Positions 46,561-57,674 of a stretch of DNA of 64,000 nucleotides are shown in pieces. The stretch's first letter is position 1. Each line of letters opens with the position of its first letter. The translations under genes and the position numbers were made by a program. Where the stretch lies: assembly GCA_003254905.1 (NCBI GenBank), contig QANU01066418.1:62001-126000 (forward strand). The letters run 5' to 3'. This DNA is from Nissolia schottii (taxonomy: Eukaryota; Streptophyta; Magnoliopsida; Fabales; Fabaceae). Under the pieces are notes generated by a model that was not told where the DNA came from, did no database searches, and worked only from the letters and a program-made list of their open reading frames with translations.

Positions 46561-48029
46561 CTCTCATTGTCCTCTTCCGCGGAAACCTCGGCGTTCAGCC
46601 CCTGGTTATTTTTTTCTCTTGTTCTCTTGTTCTCTTACCCTCATCCCATATTCATGCCACATTTTTCACGGTACTTAGACAACAACAGGACATTCAAAAT
46701 CATGAAAACAACATAGTATATCCAGCATGCAACAACAGCATATATTCTCCTAATATTTCTAAACTTTCCTTACTTAAAACACACACATATATACATGCAA
46801 ATAACCATCCCATAGACAGGGGTAAAGATACTACCCACCTGTAGAAAGTTTGGTGGTGGTGAAGTTTGAAGTGAAGCCCACAAGCCTTGTTGCTTCCCAA
46901 AGCTTGAGCTTCCCTTTCTCTAAGGTGAGAGCTTGGCACAATGAAGAGGATGATGTTGTTCCTCTTGTAGTGGAGGAAGGAAAGCTTAGATGAGGAGACT
47001 TTGGGGGCTGGGGTTTCGGTCTTTGATGAGAGGTGGAAGGAGAAGAGAATGTGCTTGAACTTCTTGAATATTTTGGGAGTGTGTTTGAAGAATGAGAGGA
47101 AATCAAATGTCTCTTGGGGCTTTGGAGAGGCTTCTCGGTTTTGAGAGCTAGTGGTGAGGGAGATTGCTTGTTTCTTTGGGTGTAATAAATGTGGTGAATA
47201 GTGGGAGGTATGGGCATGATGTGATTAGGCTTTGAAGTGTAAGAAAGCATGGTGATGGGAAAGGTGGAAGCATGATTTGGGGAAATTAATTACTTATAAT
47301 TTTTGTACAAAAATCTATTCTCGTAGCCGTGTAGCCTTCACTCCCAGCGGCTGAGATTTCATTTTTCTCCCAGTTCCGGTTCGCTCGCAGTGTCGGTACG
47401 TCGCTCACGGTCGTCCGAAAAATATTCCGTTTACACCGTCGCGAACCTCTAATTCCCCTCTACCTCTGGGTATTAATATTTAAAGATGTTTGTGAATTTT
47501 CCTCTGAGAGAGTATTTTCACAGGCACCTTTTGTACGTTAGAAAATCCTATCGGCGTACAACGGCCGTTCAGCTGTCGGCCGAACTTCCTATCGCCACAC
47601 GTCTTATTTCCTAAGAATATTCTACTAAAATTTTCCTATTTAGTTCTCTAATCAAGATTCGAAAAATTAATTTACTACTTATGCGTTTAATTATTTTTCT
47701 AAGAAAATCGGGATGTTACACATTGAGTTGATGGATATACGAAAATTGTATTACGAGTTAATTTCCAACAAGTTTTCCTATCTGGTTTTCACTCAGTGTC
47801 ATTCTATCGCTTTATTTTAATTTGTTTGTTTTAAATTATAAAATCACAAACAACCATCTATCTTGCCTAGTTAACAAAACTTAAGAATGACTGTATTATC
47901 CAACTCCCTGTGGATACGACTATACCCAACTATACTGCAATTGAATTCCTCGTGGATTTGAAAGCTGTAAAGTAGGATATATATATATATATATATATAT
48001 AACGACGAGAGTGTAAAAAGTTTTCAACA

Positions 48030-49236
48030 GCTATATCCTTGTGTTTTTCATTGTAAAAAAGATTTTTATTAATGACAATTTTTCATAGCTTATAGCCTTG
48101 AATTTCTGCTTAAAATGGTTTTAAGAAATATAGATTTGTCATAACTTACAAACTTCTCTTTCTTATCAAAACTCATTTGTTGGAATAAGGGTAATCACTT
48201 ACAGGCTAAATCCTAGTTTTCTTTTTATATAGAAACTTGTTTGTTATAGATCATTTTTCATTAGTTATAACCTTGAATATTTGTTCAAAAATAGTTTTCA
48301 GATATATATATATATACACACATTTTTTATAGCCTATAACCTTCTCTATCTCATTAGTACTAAATTCTTAGTGTAAGGGTCATCATTTATAGGCTATAGC
48401 CTTGTGTTTTTCTTTGTATAAATCATTTTTATTAGTTGTTATTTTTCATAAGCTATAGCCTTGAATTTCTGCTCAAAAATGGTTTTTGAAAATATGCATT
48501 TCATAACCTATAACCTTTTCTTTCTCATCAAAACTCGTTTCATTGAGTAATGGTCATCATTTATAGTCTATACCCTTGTCTTTTTCATTGTAAAGATTTT
48601 TTTTTATTAATGGTCGTTTTTCAAAAGCTATAACCTTGAATTTATGCTTAAAATTGATTTTCGGAAATATGGATATGAACGAAAAAGTTTATTTTTAACG
48701 AATAATACAAGACAATAGTCTATGGAAGATGACCATTAGTCTAAGAAGTTGTTTTTAGTGAAAAGGAGAAGGTCATAGGATACTAAAATTGCACTTTACC
48801 AAAAATCATTTCTAAATGAAAATCAAAGGCTATATAGCTTACAAAAAATGCATATTAACAGAATTTTTTTTAACAAATAAAACAAGGAAATAGTCTATGG
48901 AAGATGATCATTAATTCAATACATAATATTTAAAGAAAAAGAGAATGTCATAGGTTAAAGAAATAACACTTTACCGAAAATCATTTTTGAGTAAAAACCC
49001 TAGCTGATGGACTACGAAAAATGCATATAAATGAAAAAGGTTTGTTTTTTTTTACGAATAAGATGAAGCAATAGCCTATGAAAGACGACCACCAATCCAA
49101 GAAGTCATTTTTTACGAAAAAAAATAGGCTACGAAAATTGCACTTTACTGAAAATAATTTTTGAGGCAATATCCACTAACAAAAATTGCCTATTAATGAT
49201 AAAGTTTGTTTTTAACAAAGAAGACATGGCTATAGC
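48030..49236. repeat. Tandem array segment 5, with orientation switch
   Basis: Forward subfamily 2 monomers run to about 48671, then the sense changes. From ATGAACGAAAAAGTTTATTTT onward the monomers read in reverse and belong to subfamily 1 (GATGACCATTAGTCTAAGAAG and GAAGGTCATAGG types). The segment ends at ATAGC, the target of the next solo LTR. Confidence 0.82.
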
Positions 49237-50842
49237 TGATAAGTGCCAAATTTACGCAATTGTCACCATTTAAAAAGGCACTTATTTTCTTAGGTTTTAA
49301 AGAATTATCTAATGAATTCCCCATATTTTGTAGGTTTTTAAATATATTTTGAAGATGGATGCAAGCAGAATTAATTAAAGAATAATCCCATAAAGAATGG
49401 AGCAAAAGGGCAAAAGTGGAAAAGAGCTTAAAAGAGGAAATCTGCGAAGGACCGCTCAGCGGTATAGAAGGCTCGCTCAGCGCACAAACGACAAACAGCA
49501 CTCAGCGGAAGTACCCTGGCCGCTAAGCGATTGTACCTTCGAGCCACTTGCAGCGGGCGCATTAAATGCGCCAGGCTGGCGCCAGCTGGATTGTGGCGCC
49601 GCCCCTGCAAAAGTTGCCGGCGCATTTATGAAGCCGCGTATAATGATTGCACCGCTCAGCCATATAGCACCGCCGCTCAGCGATAAAGCGTTAACCGCTC
49701 AGCGGATGTACCAAAACCGCTGAGCGAAGGACCCCAATTTTCGCCTATAAATAGAGGAGGTCGGGCAACATTCGAAAGAATCTTCCAACCATCCTTCCCC
49801 CCTTCAAGACACCATTCTTCTTCCATTTTCTTTACACTTTAAAGCTTAGTTTAGGTTAGGAACAAATAGGAGGCTTGTGAAGGAGCCGGGAGAATCAAGG
49901 AAGCTTTGCGAAGCCGCTGTCATGACGGCGTGATTACGTGTTATGGTAAGCGTCTAAACCTTGCCTCTGAGATACTCTTGTAAGATGGATTCCTAATCCT
50001 CTTTTTGTTAGGATTTTGATCATTATTGTAGTTTGCTTGTATCTATGTAACTATTGCATATGAATCTATCTATTTCCTATGATTCGCTTGAATGATTTTA
50101 TGCTTAGTGCTAGCTTTGTTTAGTATTTTGCTTCTTGATTTGGGACTTAGTTATATGAACGGGAGTTATATTAATTAAGTCATAACCAAGTTAAGATCAA
50201 TATTGCTATGCTAAGCTAGATTTTAGACTTGAACATTGTGAACGAACAGTTACAATCATTAGAGTCGGATCTAAATCATTCCATCTAATCTTGTTGCCAT
50301 AACCAGAATAAAGATTAGCCGTTTTAACATCTGGAATAAATCTGGCGTACTTTGTTAAAGTTTGTGTAAGAAATTAACAAAACTAACAAAGGAAACCTGT
50401 GATCTTGTCATGCGCGAAAGTGATGACAAGTTAAGAACTGGTGGCGGGCAATCAATGAAATGATAATTCTATGTAATAAGTAACTGGATACAAGAGACTA
50501 TGATATGATTCAATTCCCGACAAGCTCTGGAACTACCTCTGATTTGTTGCCTATTTACTTTTATGTTGTTTATTTATGTATTTAACTATCAACTTTATCA
50601 AATCCTTCACTCCATTGTTTAATTAACTAAACTCAAGAATGGTATTTTTGCAACTCTCTGTGGATTCGACTATACCCGACTATACTGCAATTGGATCCCT
50701 TGTGGATCTGAAAGCCGTAAAGTAGGTATATATTTAATTTGAACGACAAAAGCGCAGATAAGCTTTCTACGAAATTGACACAGTTGTGACAAAATCGAAG
50801 CTGTGTCAAGATTGGAGAAAGTGTTTAAACAGGCTTTCATCA
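49237..50842 (+). mobile_element. Solo LTR, TGATAAG family, copy 3
   Basis: The 1606-base block starts TGATAAGTGCC and ends GGCTTTCATCA, with an exact duplication ATAGC (49232-49236 and 50843-50847). It shares with the other copies the GATGGAT...AATCCTCTT block after the leader and CTATACTGCAATTGGAT near the end. It has a TATA box and eight GCTCAGCG-type palindromes upstream of it. There is no coding content; open frames at 49397-49723 and 49428-49625 follow the palindrome region and look fortuitous. Confidence 0.9.
49451..49754 (+). promoter_or_regulatory. LTR promoter: eight GCTCAGCG palindromes and TATA box
   Basis: Copies include ACCGCTCAGCGGT (49451), CTCGCTCAGCGC, CACTCAGCGG, GCCGCTAAGCG and four more up to 49727. 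TATAAATAG lies at 49746-49754, followed by a C/T-rich leader. Clustered dyads directly before a TATA box suggest transcription factor sites in the U3 region. Confidence 0.65.
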
Positions 50843-52985
50843 ATAGCCAATGAAAGATAATCATTAATCTTAGAAGTCATTTTGAGTGAAAAAGAGAAGG
50901 TCATAGGCTAAGGAAATTAAACTTTATCGAAAATCATTTTTTGAATGAAAATCCAAGACTATAACCAACAAAAACTGAATATTAATGATAAGTTTTTATT
51001 TTTATAAAGAAGACAATACTATAACCTATGAAAAATGGTCATTAATCCATGAAGTCACTCTGATGAAAAATAGAAGGTCATAAGTTAAGGTCGTAGGCTA
51101 AACAAAGAATATAAGGCTATAACCTATGAAAGTTGGTCATTAATCCAAAAAGTCATGCTTAATGAAAAAGGGAGGGTAATGGGCTAAAAAATTTGCACTT
51201 TACCGAAAATATTTTTTGAGTAAAAATGCAAGGATATAGCCTACAAAAAATGTATATAAATGAAAAAGTTTATTTTTAACGAATAAGACAAGGCGCCTAA
51301 GAAAGATGGTCGTTAATCTTAGAAGTCATTTTTTAGTGAAAAAGAGAAGGTCATAGACTAAGAAAATTGTAATTTATCGAAAATCATTTTAAATAAAATA
51401 TCAAAGGTTATAGCTTACAAAAGTTGCATATTAAAGAAATCTTTGTTTTTTTACGAAAAAGACAAGGCAATAGACTATAAAAAAATGGTCACCAATCCAT
51501 GAAGTCGTTTTTTCATGAAAAGGAGAAGGTCATACACTAAGGAAATTACACTTTGCCGAAAATCATTTTTGAGTGAAAATTCAAGGCAAGCCTATGAAAA
51601 ATTTCTATTAACGATAAAGTTTATTTTTAACGAAGAAAACAAGACTGTTGCCAATGAAAGATGAGCATTAATCTAAGATGTCATTTTTAATGGAAAAGAG
51701 AAGGTCATAGGCTACGAGAATTGCATTTTATCGAAAATCCATTTTTGAGTGAAAATTCAAGGCAAGCATATGAAAAATTTCTATTAACGATAAAGTTTGT
51801 TTTTAACGAAGGAGACAAGACTGTTGCCAATGAAAGATGACCATTAATCTAAAATGTCATTTTTAATGAAAAAGAGAAGGTCATAGGTTACGAAAATTGC
51901 ATTTTATCGAAAATCCACTAATTTTCGAGTGAAAATCCTAGCCTATTGCCTATGAAAAATGCATATGAATGAAAAAGTTTATTTTTAACTAATAAAACTA
52001 GACAATAGCCTATGAAAGATGACCATTAATCTAAGAAGTTGTTTTTAGTCAAAAAGATAATGTCACAGGCTACGAAAATTGCACTTTATCAAAAATCGAA
52101 GGTTATAGCTTACGAAAAATGCATATTAACAAAAAATGTTGTTTTTAACAAATAAGACATGACAGTAGCCTACGAAAGATAATCATTAATCCAAGACATC
52201 ACTTTTAATGAAAAAGAGAATGTTATAGGCTAAGGAAATTACATTTTACCGAAAATAATTTTTGAGTGAAAACTCTAGCCTATAGCCTATGAGTGAAAAA
52301 AAGCATATAAAGGAAAAACTTTATTTTTAACAAATAAGACAAAGTAATAGCTTATGAAAGACGACCATTTATCCAAGAATTTGTTTTTAATGAAAAAGAG
52401 AATGTCACATACTATGCAAATTACATTTTACTAAAAATCATTTGTGAGTCATAATCCAAGGTTAGCCTACGAAAAATGTCTATTAACAAATAAGGTTTGT
52501 TATTAGCAAAGAAGACATGGTTATAGCCTATGAAAGGTGACAATTAAATACTCTTAAATTTTTGCTCAAAAATAGTTTTCGGTTATTTGCATTTTTCATA
52601 ACCTATGACCTTATCATTTTCATTAAAAATGACTTTCTCGATGAATGACTAACTTTTAGAGACTATAGTCTTGTCTTCTTCATTAGAAACAAACTTTTTC
52701 GTTAATGGACAATTTTCTTAGGCCATATAGCCTTGTATTTTCGTTTAAAAATGATTTTCGGTAATATACATTTTACATAACTTATGACATTTTCTTCTTT
52801 GTTAAAAATAACTTGTTGGATAAATGGCTCATAGGCTTTTTCTTTTTTGTTTTTTATTAAGAAGCATTTTTCGTATGCTATAGTCTTATATTTTCACTCA
52901 AAAAAGACATTTACACTAATATGCATCATCCATAACCTATGGCTATCTCTTTTTCATTAAAATCAAGGCACTCATCATCCACTAT
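50843..52985. repeat. Tandem array segment 6, reverse then forward
   Basis: Reverse subfamily 1 monomers continue to about 52545 (GCCTATGAAAGATGACCATTAAT, AAAAAGAGAAGGTCATAGGCTA and AAAATTGCACTTTACCGAAAA types). Then the sense changes back to forward (TTTTTGCTCAAAAATAG, CATAACCTATGACCTT) for the last 440 bases before the array fades near 52985. Confidence 0.82.
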
Positions 52986-53626
52986 TAAATGAGATTTTAT
53001 GAAACCCACACCCTATTAAATCTCATTGAAAAATGAATAAAGAGTAAGTTAAACATGATGTATCACTCAAAATAACTACAAATAACATTGCTTCCTCCAA
53101 AATAGCCCACGGCCGACAATTACACAAGCGTTTAATTAATGATCTCATCAGCTTACGGCTTACCAGCATTGGATGCAAAGGCAGCCATGGTGAAGGTTTG
53201 TTTTATTCTTTTACGTGGTAAATGATTTCATTCAAAGCGAAATGGTTAAGCAAGATACATCCAAGAGAAGGACATGACCAATGGGATGTGGGCAGGACGC
53301 AAATTTGCGAGTGTTGTGTTTGTTCCAAATAAGTTTCAAGTGAAGAGACCCTTCACTACTATGGCAATTGATCAGTAGCTGCTTTTTGCCTCAGATAATT
53401 TAATTCACTAGATTTGCTGCCGCCGACGAACCTCACTAACTCTCAATACGTTTTCCTTCCTCTAATAGGTACATCCGTTGAAAATAAATAAATAAATAAA
53501 TAAATAAATGTTCAATAGCTAGCTGCAATAGCTGTATTCACACCCACTCGTTAATTCCAACATGCATGCAGTTACTAGAACAATTAATATTCTCTTCTAG
53601 TTAGTTAAAAGAGATATCTATCAAAC
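52986..53626. other. Unique sequence between array and KCS gene
   Basis: Apart from the LFR fragment listed separately, this has an AAAT microsatellite (about 53486-53509) and sequence that should include the 3' untranslated region of the KCS gene on the minus strand. No other gene is seen. Confidence 0.45.
53120..53186 (+). pseudogene. Fragment of LFR exon 7
   Basis: The stretch aligns with LFR exon 7 (about 22005-22063). Shared blocks are GCGTTTAATT, GATCTCATCAGCTTA and CCAGCATT.GATGCA.AGGCAGC, with insertions of 3 and 6 bases and a few substitutions. Nothing else of LFR is visible around it, and the intron sequence before exon 7 is not retained in recognisable form. It is a non-functional scrap of the gene that lies about 31 kb away. 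Confidence 0.85.
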
Positions 53627-55997
53627 TTAGGAACGAATTGCTGCGACTTTAGGCACTTGAACGGGGAACTGATGGATCTCATCCATCCAAGGATTCTTCT
53701 CCTTATCAGGATGAACGGTCCTGAGGGCGCGCCACACAGCACTGTTGCACTTGAAGCCAGAACCAAAAGCAATCTGCCAAGTCCTGTCACCCTTCCTGAT
53801 CCTCCCTTTGGCCTCGGCGTACGCCAACTCGTACCAAAGAGAGCTGCTGGAAGTGTTCCCAAACCTGTAAAGCGTCATTCTAGAAGGTTCCATGTGCCAG
53901 TCGGTCAGGTCGAGGTTCTTCTCCAGCTCATCCAACACGGCCCTCCCGCCAGCGTGGATACAAAAGTGATCAAACGCCAATTTGAAGTCGGGTATGTAAG
54001 GCTTCATCTTCTTCATGTTTAGAACCTTTCTCGCCACCAATGTGGCGAAGAAGAGGAGTTGCTCTGACATGGGGAGGACTAACGGGCCCAGCGTCGTGAT
54101 GTTTGTCTTCAGGGCCTCCCCGGCCACCGCCATCAGGTCCTTCGACAGGGACACCCCGATCTGCTTCGCCTCGTCTTCTTCTTGGAACACGCACCCGTAC
54201 GACTTGTCGTCCGCGCCCTTGTGGGTGCGGACGGTGTGGACCAGCTGGTACTTGGATCTGCGCCGGTCTGAGGCCTTGTTCGAGAGGAGGATGGCGGCGC
54301 CTCCCATTCGGAACAGGCAGTTGGAGACAAGCATTGAGCGGTTGTTGCCGAAGTACCAGTTGAGTGTGATGTTCTCCATGCTCACTACTAACGCATATGA
54401 GTTTGGGTGTACCTATAAATAAATGTGAATGCGTATATACTATATATAGTTAGCTTAAAACTTTCAAGAATTTGTTTCTCATTTGGACATGTGGACAATT
54501 GGTTGGCCATATACATATACATACACATACATAGAAACAAAAAAGGGTCCATATATTTGGTGGCTAGTGACAAGTCGGAAAAGTATTAATTAGTTAACCT
54601 AACGAAAAGTGGCAGGAAAGGAAACTGCAGGGCATGTGGACAACTGGTGCTACAGTAGCCATCAATCAACAAGAGTCCACAACGAGTGCTGATTTCAAAT
54701 TTGGATACTCTTGTTGACCAAAAACAGAGGAAGTAGCGGTTCCCATTTGATTTTTTTAGTTTGTTTTTGGCACATACAAAAATACCAAGTAAAATGGGCT
54801 CCACGCACTTGAGACCCTCACATCACACATAGTAAGCAAAGTATAAATCGGATACTACTTGAGCAGTGACAGGCTGAATTTTGCAAAAGTAATATTAATA
54901 CAATATATGGACTTAATTAAAATAGGAGAAATTGGGTTTTATTTTTCTAAGGGGGAAAAAACATTTCACTGCAAAAACAACAAATATACTATCTATATGA
55001 GGCACTCCATAGTATTAGAATTGGGGATCCTTGTTAATTTATGGAAGATGTTGAAAATCAATTGACTATATATGACATCACAGTATAGGCCAAGATGGAA
55101 ATAGCGCATACAGTTTTGGATCTCGACCAATTTGAAGGACTATGAACATGTTCAGCCATTTTTCACTTAGTATTATAAGCTAAAAGATAGATAATGAATG
55201 AAGTAGAGGAAAGCAACCTGGAGGAGATGCTTGGCAAGATCAATAGAGATAAGGCCAGCACTGCAACCCATGCCGCCAAGGTTATAACTCTGTATGTTCC
55301 CTCTGAGCTTGTAGTGATTGACAATCATGGCAGAGAGCGATGGCGTTGGGTTGAAGAGGCTGCAATTCACCACCAGTATCCCAATATCCTTAGCCTTCAC
55401 CCCAGTCTTCTCCAAGAGCTGGTCAATGGCACCAAACATGACCTCCTCTGCCTCTTTCCTTGCCTCTGCCATGCATGGATTGGGCGGAACGCTCAGTATT
55501 GCTGGCGGCAGATATGTCTTCTGCCCCAAGCCAGACCTCTCCAGAATCTTCTTCTGGAATGAGAGATTCTCCTCAGTGAATGTCCCTGTGTTTTCTGATC
55601 TCTCCATGAAGATCTCCCTTGTGCAAGTGCAGTCTTGGTGTGGCTTGTAGCATGAGAAATCAACGAGGTACACACCCCTTGGCCTGCTCATGAAGTAGAG
55701 GGTGGCGAAGAAGACCATGAGGCTTGAGCACAGCGTGACCGAGACAAGGTTGAACTTGAGATTCTCCCATAGGCTGGCAAGGTCTTGGACTGATAGTGTT
55801 GAGAGGTGTGCTGAGGCTATGGCTATGAGGGGTATGAGAAGCAGGTACATGCCCTTTGAGATCAAGTAGTGGTAGCCAAGCTTCACATACTTGAGCCTCA
55901 CTGATAACAGAAAATTTGGAAGCTTCTTGTTCCTTCTTTCTTGTGGAGATTCAACAGAAATTGTTCCACTTTGTTGGTTCCTGTTCTCATCTTCCAT
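53627..55997 (-). CDS. 3-ketoacyl-CoA synthase, KCS11-like
   Basis: Exons are 55997-55218 and 54412-53627, joined by a GT-AG intron of 805 bases, giving 521 residues. The enzyme condenses malonyl-CoA with a long acyl-CoA, the first and chain-length-setting step of very-long-chain fatty acid elongation in the endoplasmic reticulum, supplying waxes, suberin and sphingolipids. Two N-terminal membrane segments are visible (about 48-68 and 83-103). Then come [26 protein letters not shown] and the active-site GGMGCSAG (Cys245). Exon 2 has [12 protein letters not shown] (His413) and [13 protein letters not shown] (Asn446). The Cys-His and His-Asn distances (168 and 33) equal those of Arabidopsis FAE1. 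The phrases [11 protein letters not shown] and [13 protein letters not shown] point to the KCS11-like group; the exact orthologue is inferred. No defects are seen. Confidence 0.95.
54413..55217 (-). other. Intron of the KCS gene
   Basis: On the minus strand the donor is GTTGCT after CTCCAG and the acceptor is TTTATAG before GTACACCC. Joining gives [16 protein letters not shown], as in the family. The intron holds no recognisable insertion. Confidence 0.9.
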
Positions 55998-57140
55998 GTC
56001 AAGAGCTAGGAGAGCAAGGGAGGGATACTAATAATAAGGTTGATGTAGAGATTAATCAATTAAGAGAGTGTGGATTAGGGTATTGGTTATGTATCAATGG
56101 GAAAAATATGGTGCAATGTTTTTGGGCTGAAATTATGAATGGGAAAGGAAAGGAATTGGAAAAGTGGGTCTGCAAATGTTATGAAAGATGGGAGGGGCTT
56201 TTAAAAGGGTGTGTGTACCTTGGAATGGAGAGAGAGGAGCTAGGAAGGAAGAAAGTGGATACAACTACCCCAACGAACTTTCAATTAATGACATGAAGAG
56301 GGGCATTGAATTCGCCAACTGGGGGGGAGGGGAGGGGGGAATAGCTGGGTTTCTTCTTTGGTGGGTTTTCCCTTTTATTCATGAATTTTTTATTTTTTAT
56401 TTTTTTGGCCTTGTTATTTTTGCTACTAGTTTGTGTTGTGCCACTTGTTTATGAAGCGTGTGTTATCATTTCTCGTTTCTATTTCTAGTAGCAAGGAAAA
56501 AAAGGCACATACATGCATGTTAGATTCTCTTGTTTGAGACTCAACATTTATTTGGGGGGTCAAAACCATACAGCTAAGTTGGTGATTGGTGAACTACATA
56601 AATAATACGCGTAAGTGCAGCTTCGCCTTTCTGTTTTCTTTTCACATTTTCTCCCTCTTCCTTTTCACATTTGTTGTATTTAAAGTTAATTAGGCCTCCT
56701 CACCCTCTCCTAACCATAGATTAGTTGTTTTCTTCTTCCTTTTTCTCGTAAATATAATAAAACTCCCTCAACAAAGAAAAGAGAAAAGAGAGGAGAGAAG
56801 AAAAGTAAGCAACTAGCTATCCAATCAGTCCATAGAGCTAGCGACAATCAAAAGTTAGAAATTAACATGGTCCTTACTTCCTATCGATTCAAATTTGTAG
56901 GTATAAAAACTTTCAACATATATAACATGAATGTTGAAAACTCCAGAAAGTTTTCATATAAAGTAGTATATTATAAAACAATCTTTAAATTTCAATATAA
57001 GGACAGCTTTGTATAATTAGCTTTAACTTTTATCATTATCAAAAACATTTAATGAGTTTCTTAATATGTGTGTTAATTTCTACTGAGATAACAGCTAAAG
57101 ATACCTCTAAAAGAGTTTAAAAGTTAAAAATAAGAATAAC

Positions 57141-57179
<39 letters not shown>

Positions 57180-57180
57180 T
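57141..57180. repeat. AAT microsatellite
   Basis: About thirteen uninterrupted AAT units. It is a likely length-variable marker and has no inferred function. Confidence 0.95.
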
Positions 57181-57589
57181 GTTGTTGTTGAAAGAGTGGG
57201 TTCTTGAAATTTCTAATACATTAAATGTATTTAAAATAATTAAATCTTTTTTATTTTAGACTCTTTAATAAATATTCTTAGGGTACATTATAATTTTAAT
57301 TAGAGAGATATTAAATATAAAAAAAAATCGAAACGGAGGGAGTATAAATATATCTTTGCACCGGCCTACACCATTCATCATAAATTTAAACAAATAGAGA
57401 AGTAATGATAATGTGGTGTAATTAATTAGCATGTGGCGCAAGTCATTGGAAGTTTGGAACATAGAACAAGAATAGTGACAAGTGTGAGGTCTCAACCATT
57501 TGACTTTGAAACAAGTCCTCTCTCTCACACACAGTGGAATGCGTGCCCGAGTTTAATGGCACTTTCGTGATTGGGGGAACAGCATCACA

Positions 57590-57674
57590 GCTTCATTCAT
57601 TCATTCATTCATCTAACAGGACTCGTAGTAATAACTAGTCACACACACACACACACTCACTCACTCACTCACTA
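57590..57674. repeat. CATT, CA and CACT microsatellites
   Basis: TTCA units are followed, after about 30 bases, by CA units and CACT units. They are simple sequence only. Confidence 0.9.

Larger units (their letters stand above)
44119..47720 (-). mobile_element. Solo LTR, TGTAACA family, copy 3 (nested)
   Basis: The 3602-base block reads TGTAACACCC...GGGATGTTACA on the plus strand and is flanked by the exact duplication CATTG (44114-44118 and 47721-47725). On the minus strand it begins TGTAACATCCCGATTTTC, like copies 1 and 2. It contains two minisatellites (about 45225-45430 and 45770-46560), an acidic open frame on its minus strand and a C/T-rich leader near its middle on the minus strand. 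There is no gag or pol. Confidence 0.9.
43107..48029 (+). mobile_element. Solo LTR, TGATAAG family, copy 2, with nested solo LTR
   Basis: It starts TGATAAGTGTCATATTTTGG and ends GTTTTCAACA, flanked by the exact duplication GCTAT (43102-43106 and 48030-48034). A second LTR sits inside at 44119-47720; without it and one copy of its duplication the solo LTR is about 1316 bases, close to copies 1 and 3. It has a TATA box at 43471 and GCTCAGCG palindromes just upstream of it. Array sequence continues on both sides. Confidence 0.9.

Noticed and set aside
46831..47250. 139-codon minus-strand open frame in the nested LTR
   Set aside because: It is a C/T-rich leader region of the LTR with serine/proline composition and has no recognisable domain.
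49397..49723. 108-codon open frame in the TGATAAG solo LTR
   Set aside because: It runs through the GCTCAGCG palindrome cluster upstream of the TATA box and is not conserved in the other two copies.
27084..52985. Ribosomal intergenic spacer or centromeric satellite
   Set aside because: No rRNA gene flanks the array, and nothing in the sequence alone shows centromere function; unit length near 175 bases is not enough evidence.
53657..54422. Plus-strand open frames across the KCS gene
   Set aside because: They are antisense shadows of KCS exon 2, which has clear family motifs on the minus strand.
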